From Pomacea canaliculata (Eukaryota > Mollusca > Gastropoda > Architaenioglossa > Ampullariidae), in NCBI RefSeq assembly GCF_003073045.1, contig NC_037590.1, positions 28,608,449 through 28,672,448 on the forward strand: a stretch of DNA of 64,000 nucleotides. Direction: 5' to 3'. This document shows, in pieces, positions 14,017-25,867 of this stretch (positions within the stretch are counted from its first letter, which is position 1; every line of letters starts with the position of its first letter). Position numbers and translations under genes: made by a program. The notes under the pieces were generated by a model, which saw only the letters and a program-made list of their open reading frames with translations, had not been told where the DNA came from and made no database searches.

Positions 14017-17000
14017 TCACTTCCTATCATCTTGATGGTTGGAGATCCATTCAAACTCGGCACGCCGGCATACCAACCACTGATACAGGGGATGTATAAG
14101 TGCCATGGAGACAAGGATGAGGAGGAAATAGTTCACCTGAAACAGACACACGATTTTTGTACAAGACCTGTACAAAATGTATGCATTTTACCACTTCTTA
14201 TGTCATAATATTTATACAATTTTCTTTAACTTAAAAAGAAATATCTTCACTCATTCTTAGATGGTAATAATTGTTCCCCAGCTGCAAGGTTTGATGTGAC
14301 AGACCTTTATCTGCTTTCACAGATTCTGTGATACTTTTGTAGGTGACTGCTGCCATGTTCAGAAACATTTCTGAACAGTGAACAGTGGACAGATTACAGC
14401 AGGTAGTTGTCATCTCATCTAACAGTCAACGGTGTGTGGGCTTGCAGGGATATATTTACAATTGCGCAAAGCAATCTGCTTTGAGGTAATGATACTATCT
14501 GATGATGGCACATGTAACAAAGATGAACACTCTCCTCTCTAGTGCTATATGTGCATGCAAGCGTGTTGTGCAAGTCGTGATTATGATAGGTCATGCATGC
14601 ACGAATATGTGTGTGTGAGATAGGAATCTTGAGTCTTTGCATGGATGTAGATACTATAAACAATGTAAGATGGAGTCGTTACTTGAGGTTAGCATGACAC
14701 TATTGCCAGGAAGCATATGGGGAGGTTTTGTAGTCTGATTGTACCGTACGTTCGACGGTAACGCAGAAGATATATAGGTGGTTCAAGTCATTTTTTTTTT
14801 ACCTCGTAGCTGGAAAAACTTGACCTCCCAACTCAAAAACTTTCCAGAAGAATTATATCAGAAAAAGCAGCGAAGGTAAAGCCAGCGGAAAGATTGTTGG
14901 ACACATTGAACCCCGTATGTTCATATCCCTAATAGGCTTTGGGACTAGTTTAAAAAAAAAAATACTTCGTCTTTTCAATAACTGATCAGCGCCGAAAGTT
15001 ATGTTAAAAGCGGCAAATTATGTTCAAAGTAATTTTCATGTGTGATACTCACAGTGGTGAATCCAGCGGCATCCCCCCAGGAGAATAGGCCGTACTGAAC
15101 CAAGCTGAAGATCCCTCCCAGTATTAGCATCAAACCGTACAGAATCCCGAAGTACTCGCTGGGAAACCTTCACAGAATTAAATAGAGTGGATGTGATAAG
15201 AGTAGGAAAAGTGGTAGATCACATGGACAAGGAGCAACAAGGAATAAAGGGAATGTGGGGGGAAGGGAATATATGTATTGCGTGGTTTAGGACAAGAAAG
15301 TCGGCCATTCAAGGATTGCGCGAGCCAGTGAATAAACCCTCCCACATCCCCTGCTACTCTACACCAGCTAGCTACGAAGGGTACATGATTTATCGGTCCA
15401 AGCGATTTTCCGAACAGGTTCGCAAAGCACTCACATGGCCCCTAAAAAGGAAGTCCCCATTCCGTAGAGAAACGAACGAAATAAGGTGACAAGGATGAAA
15501 GTCAAATACAGGAGGTTCTGCTCGCGAAAGAGCACTAACACAGAGAGACCAACTCCCAGTAACGCCGTCAACGCCAATGGGATGACAGCCGGCATCAACT
15601 CCCGTCGGAGTCTGGAGCGGCTTCCTGTGACAAACAGATGCAGAGTGCAGTCAACTTGTGGATGCTCCAAGAAGTGCTCTTTCGTGCGTTCCTTCGTCGT
15701 CAATGGTTTAGTGGTCGAGTCGTTGCATAATATCTTAAAACTCGAAAGACTAAATCCCGTCAAACATAAAGCTCATTTTTTTTTTACAGGTGAATAAAAA
15801 CGCTGCTGTCATTAGCGTGACACAAATAACGCATTGGTTGACTGTTATTATATTATGGTTGGTGGATTTTAGAAGGTGACAGCGCACGTAGATTGACCTA
15901 AATGATAATTTTTGACAAGGAAGGCCAGAGGAGCTTCAAATAAAGCGTTGTCCTATCAGGTCAGCTTTTGCCACGTCGGGAAAAATGAGGTCTCGATATT
16001 TAAAAAAAAAAATACAGGTGACAAATCAATCCTATATTTAAAAGATTGGTATTGCTTGGTGGAGAGACGATAAACTCACCCCGAAAGATGCGCTTGAAGA
16101 AATCGTACAAAGTACCAACCAGCAGTGTCGATAACAGTCCACACATCAATGTGTATGTTGACACGTTGGTAAAGTAACTAACTGCAAGCAAATGTACTAT
16201 AAAACAGCAATTTTTTTTTTTTATAGGAGTTCATCTGTCCCAGATATGCAGATCCATGTAGTAAGAAATTTCCTACACGCTTTTCCCCCTTTACGCCAAT
16301 CCTTTAATTCAGTAACATAATTAGGAAATTATATTTAATATAGCATTAGTTGTAGGCCATACAGCTAAGTTTGATTGTTTGGTAGACGATAAAATGCAAG
16401 CTTATGATCACACATTATGATGTGACATGCATTTGTGATACTGTATTTTGTGTACCGTCTTTCTCGGTTAGAATGTCTGTCAGCCAACTGTTCAAAGAGG
16501 AAAGGAAGTAATAAAACCGCAGCTGGACAATGCAGAACCACGTCACGTGCAACAAGTACATCGATGACAAGATGCAGGATCTGACGGAAGGGAGATTCAC
16601 TTCCTCCCGCTTGACAGGTGCCTTAGCGTCCTTTGAAGCCGCACTGTCTAACGTTGTCATATCTGTTCCTGTAAATAAAGCAGACAGTAAAGGACCGAAT
16701 CAAGTATTTTTGTATCTGGAGACTACTTGACAGATTTCAGGTCACAATCGTGTATCAAGTAGTTAAATCTACTTTTGAAGAATCCAGGTCACAATTATTA
16801 AAAGAAAAAAATTGACTGTTGTGTTTTAAAAAGTTCCAGATCTTTGGACAAAACAAAACTAGCAGTTTGAGAGTACGATGGCTGCAGATTAAGTTTTGTG
16901 GACAATAAGAATAATTTCAATCATATGCGATAACAATATTATTTTTCTTTCCCACAAAATGGCAAACAAACGGTTACCTTGCAGACACGATTAGCACCAG

Positions 17001-19923
17001 AGAATATCCCACTTACCACATACGTGACCAAAACACGATCATGTCAGTGCTCCGTCTCTATATTTGGTATCATCGATAATGATTATGATTATGGCGTTAA
17101 TGATATCAAGTGATCATCTTTACGTCTGTACGTTATATCTTACCCAAGACGACTTCCATGCTCTTGGACTTGGAGATGAAATTTCTGGGCAAAAAGAAGA
17201 AGGTATTGATCAAGGTCAGCAGGTGTAGTCCGGTCAAGAACAGCATTGTCCATTGCAGTTTCACACCTGTTCGAACAGCAGCTGTTGACAATCGATAAAA
17301 AAAATCCACTTTAATAAAATAAATTAATGAAAACGGATTATAGACAAGATAATGGTTCTCGATATCCTAAGAGGCGGTACGTATAGTGGGAAAAAAAACA
17401 ACAAAATCTGCATCTTGCCTTGAGGATAATCATGATACCGGCGGAGCCATCAAAGGCACCACATACTACTCCAATCACAGTAGAGCTTCCTTTGGTGAAA
17501 AGCATTGAGAACTGAAAGGTGAAAACGAGAAATAATGATCAAACATGTGCTAAACAGGAGGAGAGTATATGATCATTGGACAAAGATAGAAAAAAGAAGT
17601 TATCGACAAAGAACTAATTATTTATAAACTTTTTCACTCTTATAATGTTACATTTGGGTTTGTCACATTTTGTTACCTGAGCGTTGGTCATCAGCAGTGA
17701 AATGCCTCCAATACTGAGCAAACTCATGCCGGGAAAGATTATCCATGATCTGTCTTCGAAAGAAACAAAGAGGGGTTAAAAAAGAAGATTTGAAGATGAT
17801 TCAAGAACCATGCCGACTAATGATACTAATGTTGTTCGCAGGCAGATAAGATCTCATGGACTTTTTTAAGGTCATTGTGAAGTGGGGTGCTAGAGACCTC
17901 ACTTTCCTCGGGGTCAGCTTCATGTGAGGAGTGGTGCCCATCTCCTCTCCCTCTCTGCCTTACCTTCTCAAATCGTCTTTGGAGTCAGGCAGAGAGATTC
18001 ACTGATGTAACGCAAGTCCGGAATCTCACAGTAACAATCACACTGATTAAAAGTAAATTTCCCAGAATATACAGATCTTATGAGAAAGCGGGGATTGGAG
18101 TTTTTGTTTTGTCTTGTTTCCTTTTGGTGGGAGGAATGAATAGTAGTTATAATTAACTTACGCCTGCTGCCTTCAAAGTTCACTGGTTGGTGAAGCGCCT
18201 GTTATTGACCTTATTACTTGCATACTTTTTCAGACATAATTAGTTGACCCGTAAACAGGAAGAGGAAACGCACTTACAAACAAAGATAGGTGAGTGAAAA
18301 AAGTTATACTAAATTGAGCAATTTATAGTAAGATGCACGAATACATTTAAGTAAATGCGTGTGCAAATTTGTATATCCTTACCTTCTGTTGTAAAAGAAG
18401 TCAGCAAGCCGCCAGTTAGAAACACAAAACTGGAAAGAAAATAAACACTATAATTCTTTGGTATTTCTCTTCATTATTCTCCATTCCACTCTCCCCTCTT
18501 CTTCGCAAAACAATATGCTGCTTGCTTCTTTTTTTTAAAAAGGTATCTAAGACGAATGTATCACATAAACAAATATGGAATCAAAGAGGCTACAGCTTTA
18601 GCGTACAAACTGTTCCTCAGGTGGGGTATTCTGGACCTGTCTGGGGCCGTATAGTTAAGAAGCGAGATTAAGTCGGTTTTTTTTTGTTTTTTTTGTTTTG
18701 TTTTGTTTTGTTTTTTTTTCTGGGGCAAAATGGGGACCTCAAGGAAAAGCGTCTAGTTTCGAAGATGTAAAGCGGTGTCAAGACCCCGCACTTGCTTCTT
18801 CGTGTTTTTTTTTACCACAAGGAACCTTTGCCACCTTTTATAACTGCGACTCCAGAGGAACAACAACAACAATAACAACAACAATAAATGTAGTGCTATT
18901 TGATTAACAGCTAAACGAATACAGTACTCCGTTATCCAGAAAAGTCTATGAAATTAAAATAAACGGATAAATTCTGGGGAAAAAAAGAAATCCTGGAGAA
19001 GAATGAAAATGGAGGACCAGATTTGTCTGAGCGGCCTGGAGACATATGTCATCGTCGAAGATTTAGAGTTTACATTCAGCTGCAATGGCGAGTGATGACT
19101 ACGTCAACGCATTTGATGTGGCTAACGATCACTACGTCACCAATGATAACATGATTAAGGACATTACGTCATCACAACTGAGATAGCTAGGGAGTAGGGG
19201 CCACAATGTGACCACAGTTGACACAGAGTCAATCACATTACAGCAGGTGACATATCACTATGTGACCACAGCTGACATGGCTAAGAACAACTACGTAACC
19301 ACAGTTGGTATGGCTAGTGACAACTATGTCAGAACGGTCGACATGGCAAAGAACCATATATATCATCTCAGCTTAAATTTCTAATATCACTACATTACAG
19401 CTGAAAAGAGAATGGGCCTCTAAGCAATGGGGCACAGGAGCCAGAGGGACAATGAAGTAGCGAAATGTCTCTAGATGCTCACCCACAGTCTCCTCGTTCT
19501 GACTTTTCTTGTTGTTACGTGACAACAAAACATCTGAACGTTCTAACATACTTACAAAGCGCAAAGACGAGTTACTCTAGTGCCGAACTTGAAGTTGATC
19601 TGGCCCATGACTGCGGAGCCTGCGCAGTTCATCAGGGAGGCGATGGTGAACACCAGCGACAGCATCTTATCGCGAGCTGCGCAGCTGCTGCTCTTGGAAG
19701 GACCCCCATCTTGTGTTTGGTTGAAGAGTGTAGTGATGGTAGTGACAGTTGTATTTCCCATAGGCGACGTGTCGTTTGTGTTGTCGCAAAGATGGCTGTA
19801 TACCCCGTGCTCCTTCAACACAAACACCAGCGACCCCCAACCAAACAGGAGACCTCCGAATAAAAAGACTTCGAAGAAAACCCACACCACATACAGGAAT
19901 CGGAATCTGGGATTTGCCTCCAT
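14017..19923 (-). CDS. SLC43A3: SLC43A3-like solute carrier (MFS fold), one apparent 1-nt frameshift
   Basis: Plasma-membrane MFS transporter of family SLC43 (members move large neutral amino acids; SLC43A3/ENBT1 moves purine nucleobases). Exons (minus): 19556-19923, 18383-18429, 17677-17753, 17419-17511, 17144-17281, 16456-16668, 16080-16181, 15435-15624, 15053-15167, 14017-14136; about 487 aa, near the 490 of human SLC43A3. Landmarks: LLFGWGSLVFVLKE in TM1, GAFDGSAG in exon 4, LNSWLTD in exon 6, LLYLTFILVTLFRSFLYG in exon 8 and FPSEYFGILYGL in exon 9. An N-glycosylation-rich loop follows TM1. Exon 5 begins in the frame reading LLFEQ and must shift by one base near 17266 to continue GVKLQWTM; adding one base restores phase through all later exons. 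Intron 4 appears to use a GC donor (AAG|GCAAG). Which substrate it carries cannot be told. Confidence 0.85.
19085..19360 (+). repeat. Degenerate 33-bp minisatellite with codon periodicity
   Basis: A unit of about 33 bp (core ACTAYGTNACCACAG then GACATGGCTAA) recurs about six to eight times with divergence inside intron 1 of the SLC43A3-like gene. Because 33 is a multiple of 3, long stretches stay open on the plus strand and read as an 11-residue repeat resembling DNYVTTVDMAK. A short frame runs from ATG 19085 to a TAG at about 19184. Confidence 0.6.
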
Positions 19924-21051
19924 GGTTTGTCGCCACGCTTGTAACGGTTTCAGAAATTAAACTGCCTTGTATGCAGCAACACGTCCACCCAAAGGAAACA
20001 AACTGCTATGTTTGCGATGCTTTTTTTAGTCTTTCATAGCGCTGGTTTGTAGGTCTGGGACATGGCGTTATGTTAGCGAACTTTTTTGCTATAATATTTG
20101 ATATCATTCAGTAATGATGGTAATTAGGAAATAACAGCGTGATAGGAATTCTGATTCTGGTCTCTTGAAAAAATGTTTTGTGACAACGCTTATCACATTA
20201 TTATCTAAAATAGACGTGAGTTTAAGCATATCACAGCACATTATCAGCAAACGTTTTGACCTAATTTTTTTTGCTGACACAAGTTTTAAAGTCTACATGC
20301 TATGCACAAGTGAAACTTTACCGACATAAATTTTAAAGTCTACATGCACTACACAAGTGAAGCTAGTGCAAACAAACTTGAAGATAAAATAGAAAACGAA
20401 AAGAAAAAAAAAAGGAAGAAAGAAAAAAGTGTTTGTGTCACCGTTCTTTGACTCAAAAAGGCTTGCAGGTTACTGAGAAAAGTGCAAAGTAAAAATTTTA
20501 TTTTCTCTTCTCATCTGTTGAGTGTTAATGTCTGGTAGCTGCCACTCTTTCAGGAATTGAAAATTATGAGAAAAAGAAAAGTCAAATAAATGATTAAAAA
20601 ACCTACGTGTAGTTTATTGTTTTTCAACATCTTTAGGAAAAGTTGTATAATGTTGAAGTTGTTCTCGTTTTTGTTGAAATTGCTTAATAACTAGCTAGAC
20701 TAGATGGGAGAATTAGGTAATGCCCGGGAGGCCACTGCAGAAATTTTTTGTTGGGGTTTCTCCCTAGACTTGCAGCTGTGTTTATTGTCATTTGTCAACA
20801 CGTTACGTCTTCGGTTTATTTGAAACAAGTCGACATTCATGGCATCAATGTTACGAAATGATGAAACACGCGACTTGCTATCAGTTACTACTGCTGCTGT
20901 TTCTTTTCCTTCCCATATCAATAGGGTACACTATAAAATGACATCGATGTGAGTGACGTGAAAACATCGCTATCCTACCCCAACACGAACTGTTTCTAGG
21001 GAGATACTGATTCTTCTTTTCTTGAATCACATCCGGTTTTCGCTTTGTGGA

Positions 21052-21237
21052 GAGGAGGGGTGGGTATTTTTACGCCGAGCAGCAACTAAAATTACTAAGG
21101 CTATATCACGGCTATGCAGCCAGCCCTGTAAACAGATGCCACATGCATGCCCGAGACGAAAGCCGAATCCAGGACAGCCAACCTTCACTGTATTGATGAC
21201 AGGCGAAAACCGTTGCGCCACCGGGCCGCTTCTTCTA
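21052..21237 (-). mobile_element. tRNA-derived SINE, family A, copy 1
   Basis: On the minus strand the element starts with a tRNA-like head (GGCCCGGTGGCGCAACGG, A box) and continues with CAATACAGTGAAGGTTGGC, then a body ending in TACGCC-like sequence. It is flanked by the 9-bp direct repeat CTTTGTGGA (21043-21051 and 21238-21246), which defines a 186-bp insertion. The same element occurs at 28193-28378 (+) and about 42115-42321 (-). Confidence 0.8.
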
Positions 21238-22194
21238 CTTTGTGGACACACACAGTTACATCGCGACAAAACCCTAGACTTGAGCCAATACCAACACCGC
21301 TTGCGTGAGCTTCGTAACAAATGCGACACTTATTATCAACTGAACTGATAACATTTGCTCTGGTTGCATTTCTCTGCGAAAGTCACGAGAACTGCGTAAC
21401 AGAAAAGGGATTGGGGAAGGGAGATAGTGTGAATCAATGTATGTTAGCAACCACCAGGCAAGGTCGCATGGAGTTCTGCAATATCAAGATGAGGGCGTTG
21501 AGAGTGTTGACTATTCCGGTTGTTGCCGCTGTTTCCGGTCTGCTTCCCAACACGATTGCCGTGATATACTTGTAGGTCTTAGTTGCTCGCTCGACGCAAA
21601 ACGCCAACATAGCGCTGCGTGCGTGCTTCGCATTTTCTCTCCTGTCCGAAAAAGGTCAGCCTATATTCGGCCTGTGAGGCCGAGGAAGCAAGGCATTGGA
21701 GGTCATGTGCGAGTTTCACTGCGCGATGCGATCAAATACACGAGTCTGCATATCATCCTTCTTTACGTGATTACTGTATACATCTTGCGTAATTTTTGTA
21801 ATGAAGCCAATACAACTAAAATGGTAAAACATTTATTCAATACTATCAAGCACAATTTACTAAATGCATGAATGTTTCAGTGATGTCTTTTATATACATA
21901 TATCACCGCTGTCGAGTGTTGTTGCAGCCCTAAGCTCCTCGAGCAAGGAATAAACTAAAAACTAAGTCCCTTGTTAAACAGGACTGATCACGTTCTTCTG
22001 TCTCATACGCCCACTCACACATGCGCCTGGACATTTGCATGTCTTTAATTATCACTAATTATCAAATATACCAACAGAAAATTTCTTTATTATCAGTCAG
22101 ATGGTCCAAATAATGCGGATTCTCGGCTCAAAGTTCTTGTAATTCCTTATACTATTAATTCCACTGTTTCACACTCTCAACATATGTAAATATA

Positions 22195-22368
22195 TCTTTC
22201 TCGAATATCTGAACATAGATGCCGCCTTGAGAAAACCCGGAGAAAACCCCCGACGTCCAACCCTGTGTAAAGGTGTCATTGTCCCGAGACGAGATCTGAA
22301 CCCTGACCCACTCACTGCAGTGGTGACAATCTAGTGTTTTAACCACTTCACTACCGGGCGCCCCCTAA
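22195..22368 (-). mobile_element. tRNA-derived SINE head with V-SINE-like central part
   Basis: Minus-strand reading shows GTGAAGTGGTTAAAACAC (A-box region) and GGGTTCAGATCTCG (B-box region), followed by a GGTTTTCTCCGGGTTTTCTC block. Its head resembles the copies at 4935-5250 and 51656-52165, but the tail is not recognisable, so it is probably truncated. Confidence 0.55.
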
Positions 22369-22522
22369 AAATCATCAGTACCCTGAATAACAGTCTTAAA
22401 GAGATTCTAATGGCAAAATAAAACTGCTTAGAATCTCGTAAGAGTATGATCCACTTGAATCTCGTCTATTTTCGCGTCTGTTCATATGGAAAAAGTTGAA
22501 GGTTTTGTACCATGTTGTGTTT

Positions 22523-22898
22523 AAGAAAAGAAATTACATAAGAGTCTTTCGTTTACTTAGACGAAGTCTCGTTCTCCGTCGCGCGACCTTATGACATATG
22601 ACCAAGACTGCTTACCAAGTGAAACAGACTGTTGTCTATAATTTTTAAAACTGTGCGTTGAAAATTTCCCTTTAACGAGACATCACCGATCACGAGTTTA
22701 AACCCTAGCAAAGAAAAGAAATTACATAAGAGTCTTTCGTTTACTTAGACGAAGTCTCGTTCTCCGTCGCGCGACCTTATGACATATGACCAAGACTGCT
22801 TACCAAGTGAAACAGACTGTTGTCTATAATTTTTAAAACTGTGCGTTGAAAATTTCCCTTTAACGAGACATCACCGATCACGAGTTTAAACCCTAGCA
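22523..22898. repeat. Exact tandem duplication, two 188-bp units
   Basis: The unit beginning AAGAAAAGAAATTACATAAG at 22523 is repeated with a 188-bp offset from 22711; the copies look base-for-base identical through CCCTAGCA (ends 22710 and 22898). No coding frame or mobile-element boundary is evident. Identity means either very recent duplication or an assembly artefact. Confidence 0.85.
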
Positions 22899-23203
22899 AT
22901 GATCACCGACACCGATCACACTCAGACACGTCTGCTTGACCATCTCGGGGCGCTATCGCGGTTACTCGGAAGGACACAAGGGTCGATTTCACTGGATTTT
23001 TTTCGATTTTTATAAACATAAAATAAAAATAAAACCGAAATAGTGCTAATAAGTGGTAATTAAGTGAGAAACGAATCCTTTATTTCTCCTGTATTGCTCT
23101 CGTGCTCTGTAATTGTAACTAAATATATTTTTGAAACGTTTGACCGTCGCCACAGCCTTATCACAAGCCTTGAGTATTCCTTTAAATACTTGTGCAGGGC
23201 GAC

Positions 23204-23561
23204 ATGGCCGAGCCAGGGGAATTCGCGCCGCTTTACCGTTGCGAGAACGGTTTCCTGGTGCTACACGATCGCGCTCGGTACAAAAGCTTCATCCCGTATT
23301 CCATGTAAGAAACTCGTTTTTTTGGCACTTGGTCTCGACTGTCTGGATTCGTCTTTCAGTCTCAGCAAGCACAGTCCACACCTTCCTACTCATTTGTTAC
23401 AAGGTTATAAGACTCAAAGGTGCTAAAGGTAAAGAGAGTCCTTACTGCCAAGGGGAGTGATGGGTCAGAGCCGTCACTTACCTCAGCGCCAGTTTTTGTT
23501 AGGGTTGTGTTAATTTTTTTTCTCCCTTACCTTCTACAGTTACAATCTGACAAAATACTGA
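23204..23561 (+). CDS. Candidate two-exon microprotein (about 40 aa), unrecognised
   Basis: I do not recognise this product. ATG 23204 has a strong Kozak-like context (GCGACATGGCC) and sits in a locally GC/CpG-rich patch. The frame runs 33 codons (MAEPGEFAPLYRCENG...) to a consensus donor (AT|GTAAGA, exon end 23304). A pyrimidine-rich acceptor at 23539 resumes in phase for seven codons to TGA at 23559-23561, and an AATAAA follows at 23651. The start is followed by opposite-strand THUMPD1, so a longer plus-strand gene would overlap it. Alternatives are a first exon of a longer transcript, a non-coding RNA or a pseudogene fragment. Confidence 0.25.
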
Positions 23562-23927
23562 CACAGACATCTGCTTGCTTCAACTCTTATCATGGGATAA
23601 ACTCACAATCTGTAATTCATGATCTCTGTACACTGTCTTCTTAAAGTGTGAATAAAATTCTTTGAAATACAATGAAAAAAGCTATTTGGCTATGTTTTGA
23701 TGTAAAATCTCATCTCTTCAACACTACCTTATGCTGCTTTTCGCCAAAAATTGTTCTCCGAACAGTTTCACAATTTCTTGTATCAGAAGAGCCTGGTATA
23801 CCATCCATATTTTTAAATATCTTTAATAATTTTTTTCCTTGGTGCTGTTTCCACATTTTAAACCCATTTAATTTGTTAGAAGACTAATTTGCAAGTACTG
23901 TTTCAGGCAAATAATTTCTACCATGAA

Positions 23928-25410
23928 TCACTGTTCTTCTGAGTGCACCTCATTACTGTCATCTCTCCTTAATTCTTTTCCCCTTCCTTCATCATCACTC
24001 TGGATTTCTGGCTTACCCCTCATGTTATTGTCCACGATTACAGACACATCATTTGTGCTTTCCACACCTGGTTTGATACTCATATTTTCGCCAATGTCAT
24101 TGTCCTTGACTGCAGATGTATGATCTGGCTTTATGCTCATGGTTTCACCAATGACTAAAATCCCACCTTCATTACTGTTTCCTTTCTGTTGGGTGCTTAT
24201 GCTTCCAGCCTTAACTGGTGATGTGTCATCATTACTTTTCGCTCTTGCTTCAATGTTTGTGTTGTTACCCCCTGATGCGGACATGTTATTCGTGCTTTCT
24301 GAGTCTGGTTTGCCACTCATGTTGTCAGTCTGGTCAGATGCTGTAGGTCTCTCACTGGCAACTTCAACAAGATTGTATTTGCGAAAAACGGCAAAGTCTT
24401 TTGCCACAGCAATGCAGCATACACCACACATCACCTCAGCCATGATGGTCAAATAAGGAGAAGTAGTTGTGTATCTTGTCAACACTGATGGGAAAGATTC
24501 TGTGATTATTTTTCTCAGTACTGAAATCACCGTTTCCCGCCCAAGACCACTATTATTCCTTGCTTTGAAATTAATGGTATACGTAATCTCAAATTTAGTA
24601 TCCGTGAAATATGGAGCTAGTACTTCCGTGGCAAGAGTTTCTACAGAACTCATGTTAGCTTTGCAAGTTCCAACTACAGGCAATAGACGTAAAGCATACC
24701 TTGCCTTTCTTATCTTTGTTTTCTGCATGTCTGAAAAAATAGCATAAGCAAGTTGAACTGGATCTTCCAAAGTAGTCTTGATAAAGATGCAGTTTTTAGC
24801 ACCAGTTTGGCAATTCTGGAAACGCCGATCTGATTGTTCAACAGCTTTAAGGTTCTGTACTTCATTTGCAATGGCTTTCTCTATATCTTCCTCTTCATTA
24901 TCATCATAACTGGTGTTCACTACTTGCTTGCTCTGCAACCAAAATTATACAGTTAAGAAATGAAAATACTGTTGCTCTATGACTGCCAGTTTGAGGGATT
25001 TGTTTTTCACAGCTCTTGGCCAGACACTTTAAGTAAATACAGTGTAATGGGTTCTTGTAATTTTCAGATATTTATCGTTTTGCAAAAAAAAAAATCTCTG
25101 GGTCATATCAATGTTCACCATTACTACTTCAGTTTTTGCAAGGAAATGGTTTAATAGCTTCTTCACAAGGAAGAATTTGTGAGATGAGGGTCAATTTTTG
25201 TCTTACCTCTTCCGGGCCATACAGTTTTTCTGCGTACTCATTGAGAATGTTATATGCCTCTCTGACTGCATCTTTTTCGTGTTCATTGCAGGTGATAATA
25301 AAGCCCTTTTGCCCAGCTTCGAGGCGATGTCCAGTTTTTACTCTCTTGTTCAGAAAGGCTTGCCTTTTGTACCAGCTTTTTTTTCTTTTCTTTTGATCTG
25401 ATTGGCTCAT
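23928..25410 (-). CDS. THUMPD1: THUMPD1 (THUMP-domain tRNA acetylation adaptor)
   Basis: Homologue of human THUMPD1/yeast Tan1, the tRNA-binding adaptor that lets NAT10/Kre33 acetylate cytidine 12 of tRNA-Ser and tRNA-Leu. Exons (minus): 25207-25410 and 23928-24932, phase 0, 402 aa. Start ATG 25410 (MSQSDQKKRKKSW) follows an acceptor-like ATTAG, so a 5' UTR exon lies upstream. Family signatures: GFIITCNEHEKDAVREAYNI near the N-terminus, NEYAEKLYGPEE, an acidic stretch, RRFQNCQTGAKNCIFI, then the THUMP core (LRLLPVVGTCKA, FKARNNSGLGRE) ending VCCIAVAKDFAVFRKYNLVE. The last about 130 residues are a low-complexity tail with repeated NMSxKP-like words not seen in the human protein. It is divergent from POLDIP3 and probably shares its promoter region. 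Confidence 0.92.
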
Positions 25411-25534
25411 GTCTTTATCCACCTAATTTCTCTGCACATAAAAATGCCATGATCATAAAACTGTGGTAACTTTTTATAGCTCAGAACTCTGTTTTCATAT
25501 TTCTGTTCTGGACTTTTGTCTTACACAAACAATA

Positions 25535-25865
25535 CAGGCAATCCTCGTCAGCCCCGAGTTACGATGTTATGTGGTTACGACACATCTCCCATTAACAAGC
25601 CTTTTTTCGACTTAGGTGGTTTTGTATCGTAAACGTCGTAACGCGAACTTCGTGGTTTTTTTAAATTACTGTTTATTATTCCTGTTTCATTTCATTATCA
25701 AACGTATTTTATATGTGTTTTTTTTATAATTACGGTGTTAGGATAGGATAAGTGCTTACAGTATGTTATTTATGTACAGTATGTACGTATGTTCCGACTA
25801 ACAGCGAAAATCGGTTTACGACGCGACGTAGGAAAGTAACAACATCGTAAGTAGAGGACCACCTG
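25535..25865. mobile_element. Tigger/pogo-like MITE with TA target-site duplication
   Basis: A 331-bp segment begins CAGGCAATCCTCG and ends GAGGACCACCTG. Its ends are inverted repeats that also share the ACTTACGATGTT-like inner block, and it is flanked by TA on both sides (25533-25534, 25866-25867). The CAGG...CCTCG terminus and TA duplication are typical of pogo/Tigger-type Tc1-mariner elements. No transposase frame is present. It lies upstream of the THUMPD1 start, probably in a 5' UTR intron. Confidence 0.7.
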
Positions 25866-25867
25866 TA

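Larger units (their letters stand above)
19924..23203. other. Intergenic region upstream of the SLC43A3-like gene, repeat-rich
   Basis: Apart from the SINEs and duplication listed separately I see no conserved exon here. A small imperfect direct repeat (period about 47 bp, core TTTTAAAGTCTACATGC) lies at about 20277-20370. The DNA just above 19923 should carry the SLC43A3-like promoter, which acts on the minus strand. Confidence 0.4.

Noticed and set aside
15187-15489. 100-codon plus-strand frame between two SLC43A3-like exons
   Set aside because: Intron and antisense-exon sequence with no homology.
17430-17440. Alternative GT donor inside SLC43A3-like exon 4 that would join in phase with a later acceptor
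   Set aside because: It would delete part of a membrane helix that is conserved in the family; a missing base is the simpler explanation.
19465-19960. Plus-strand frames of 126-132 codons
   Set aside because: Antisense shadows of the first exon of the SLC43A3-like gene.
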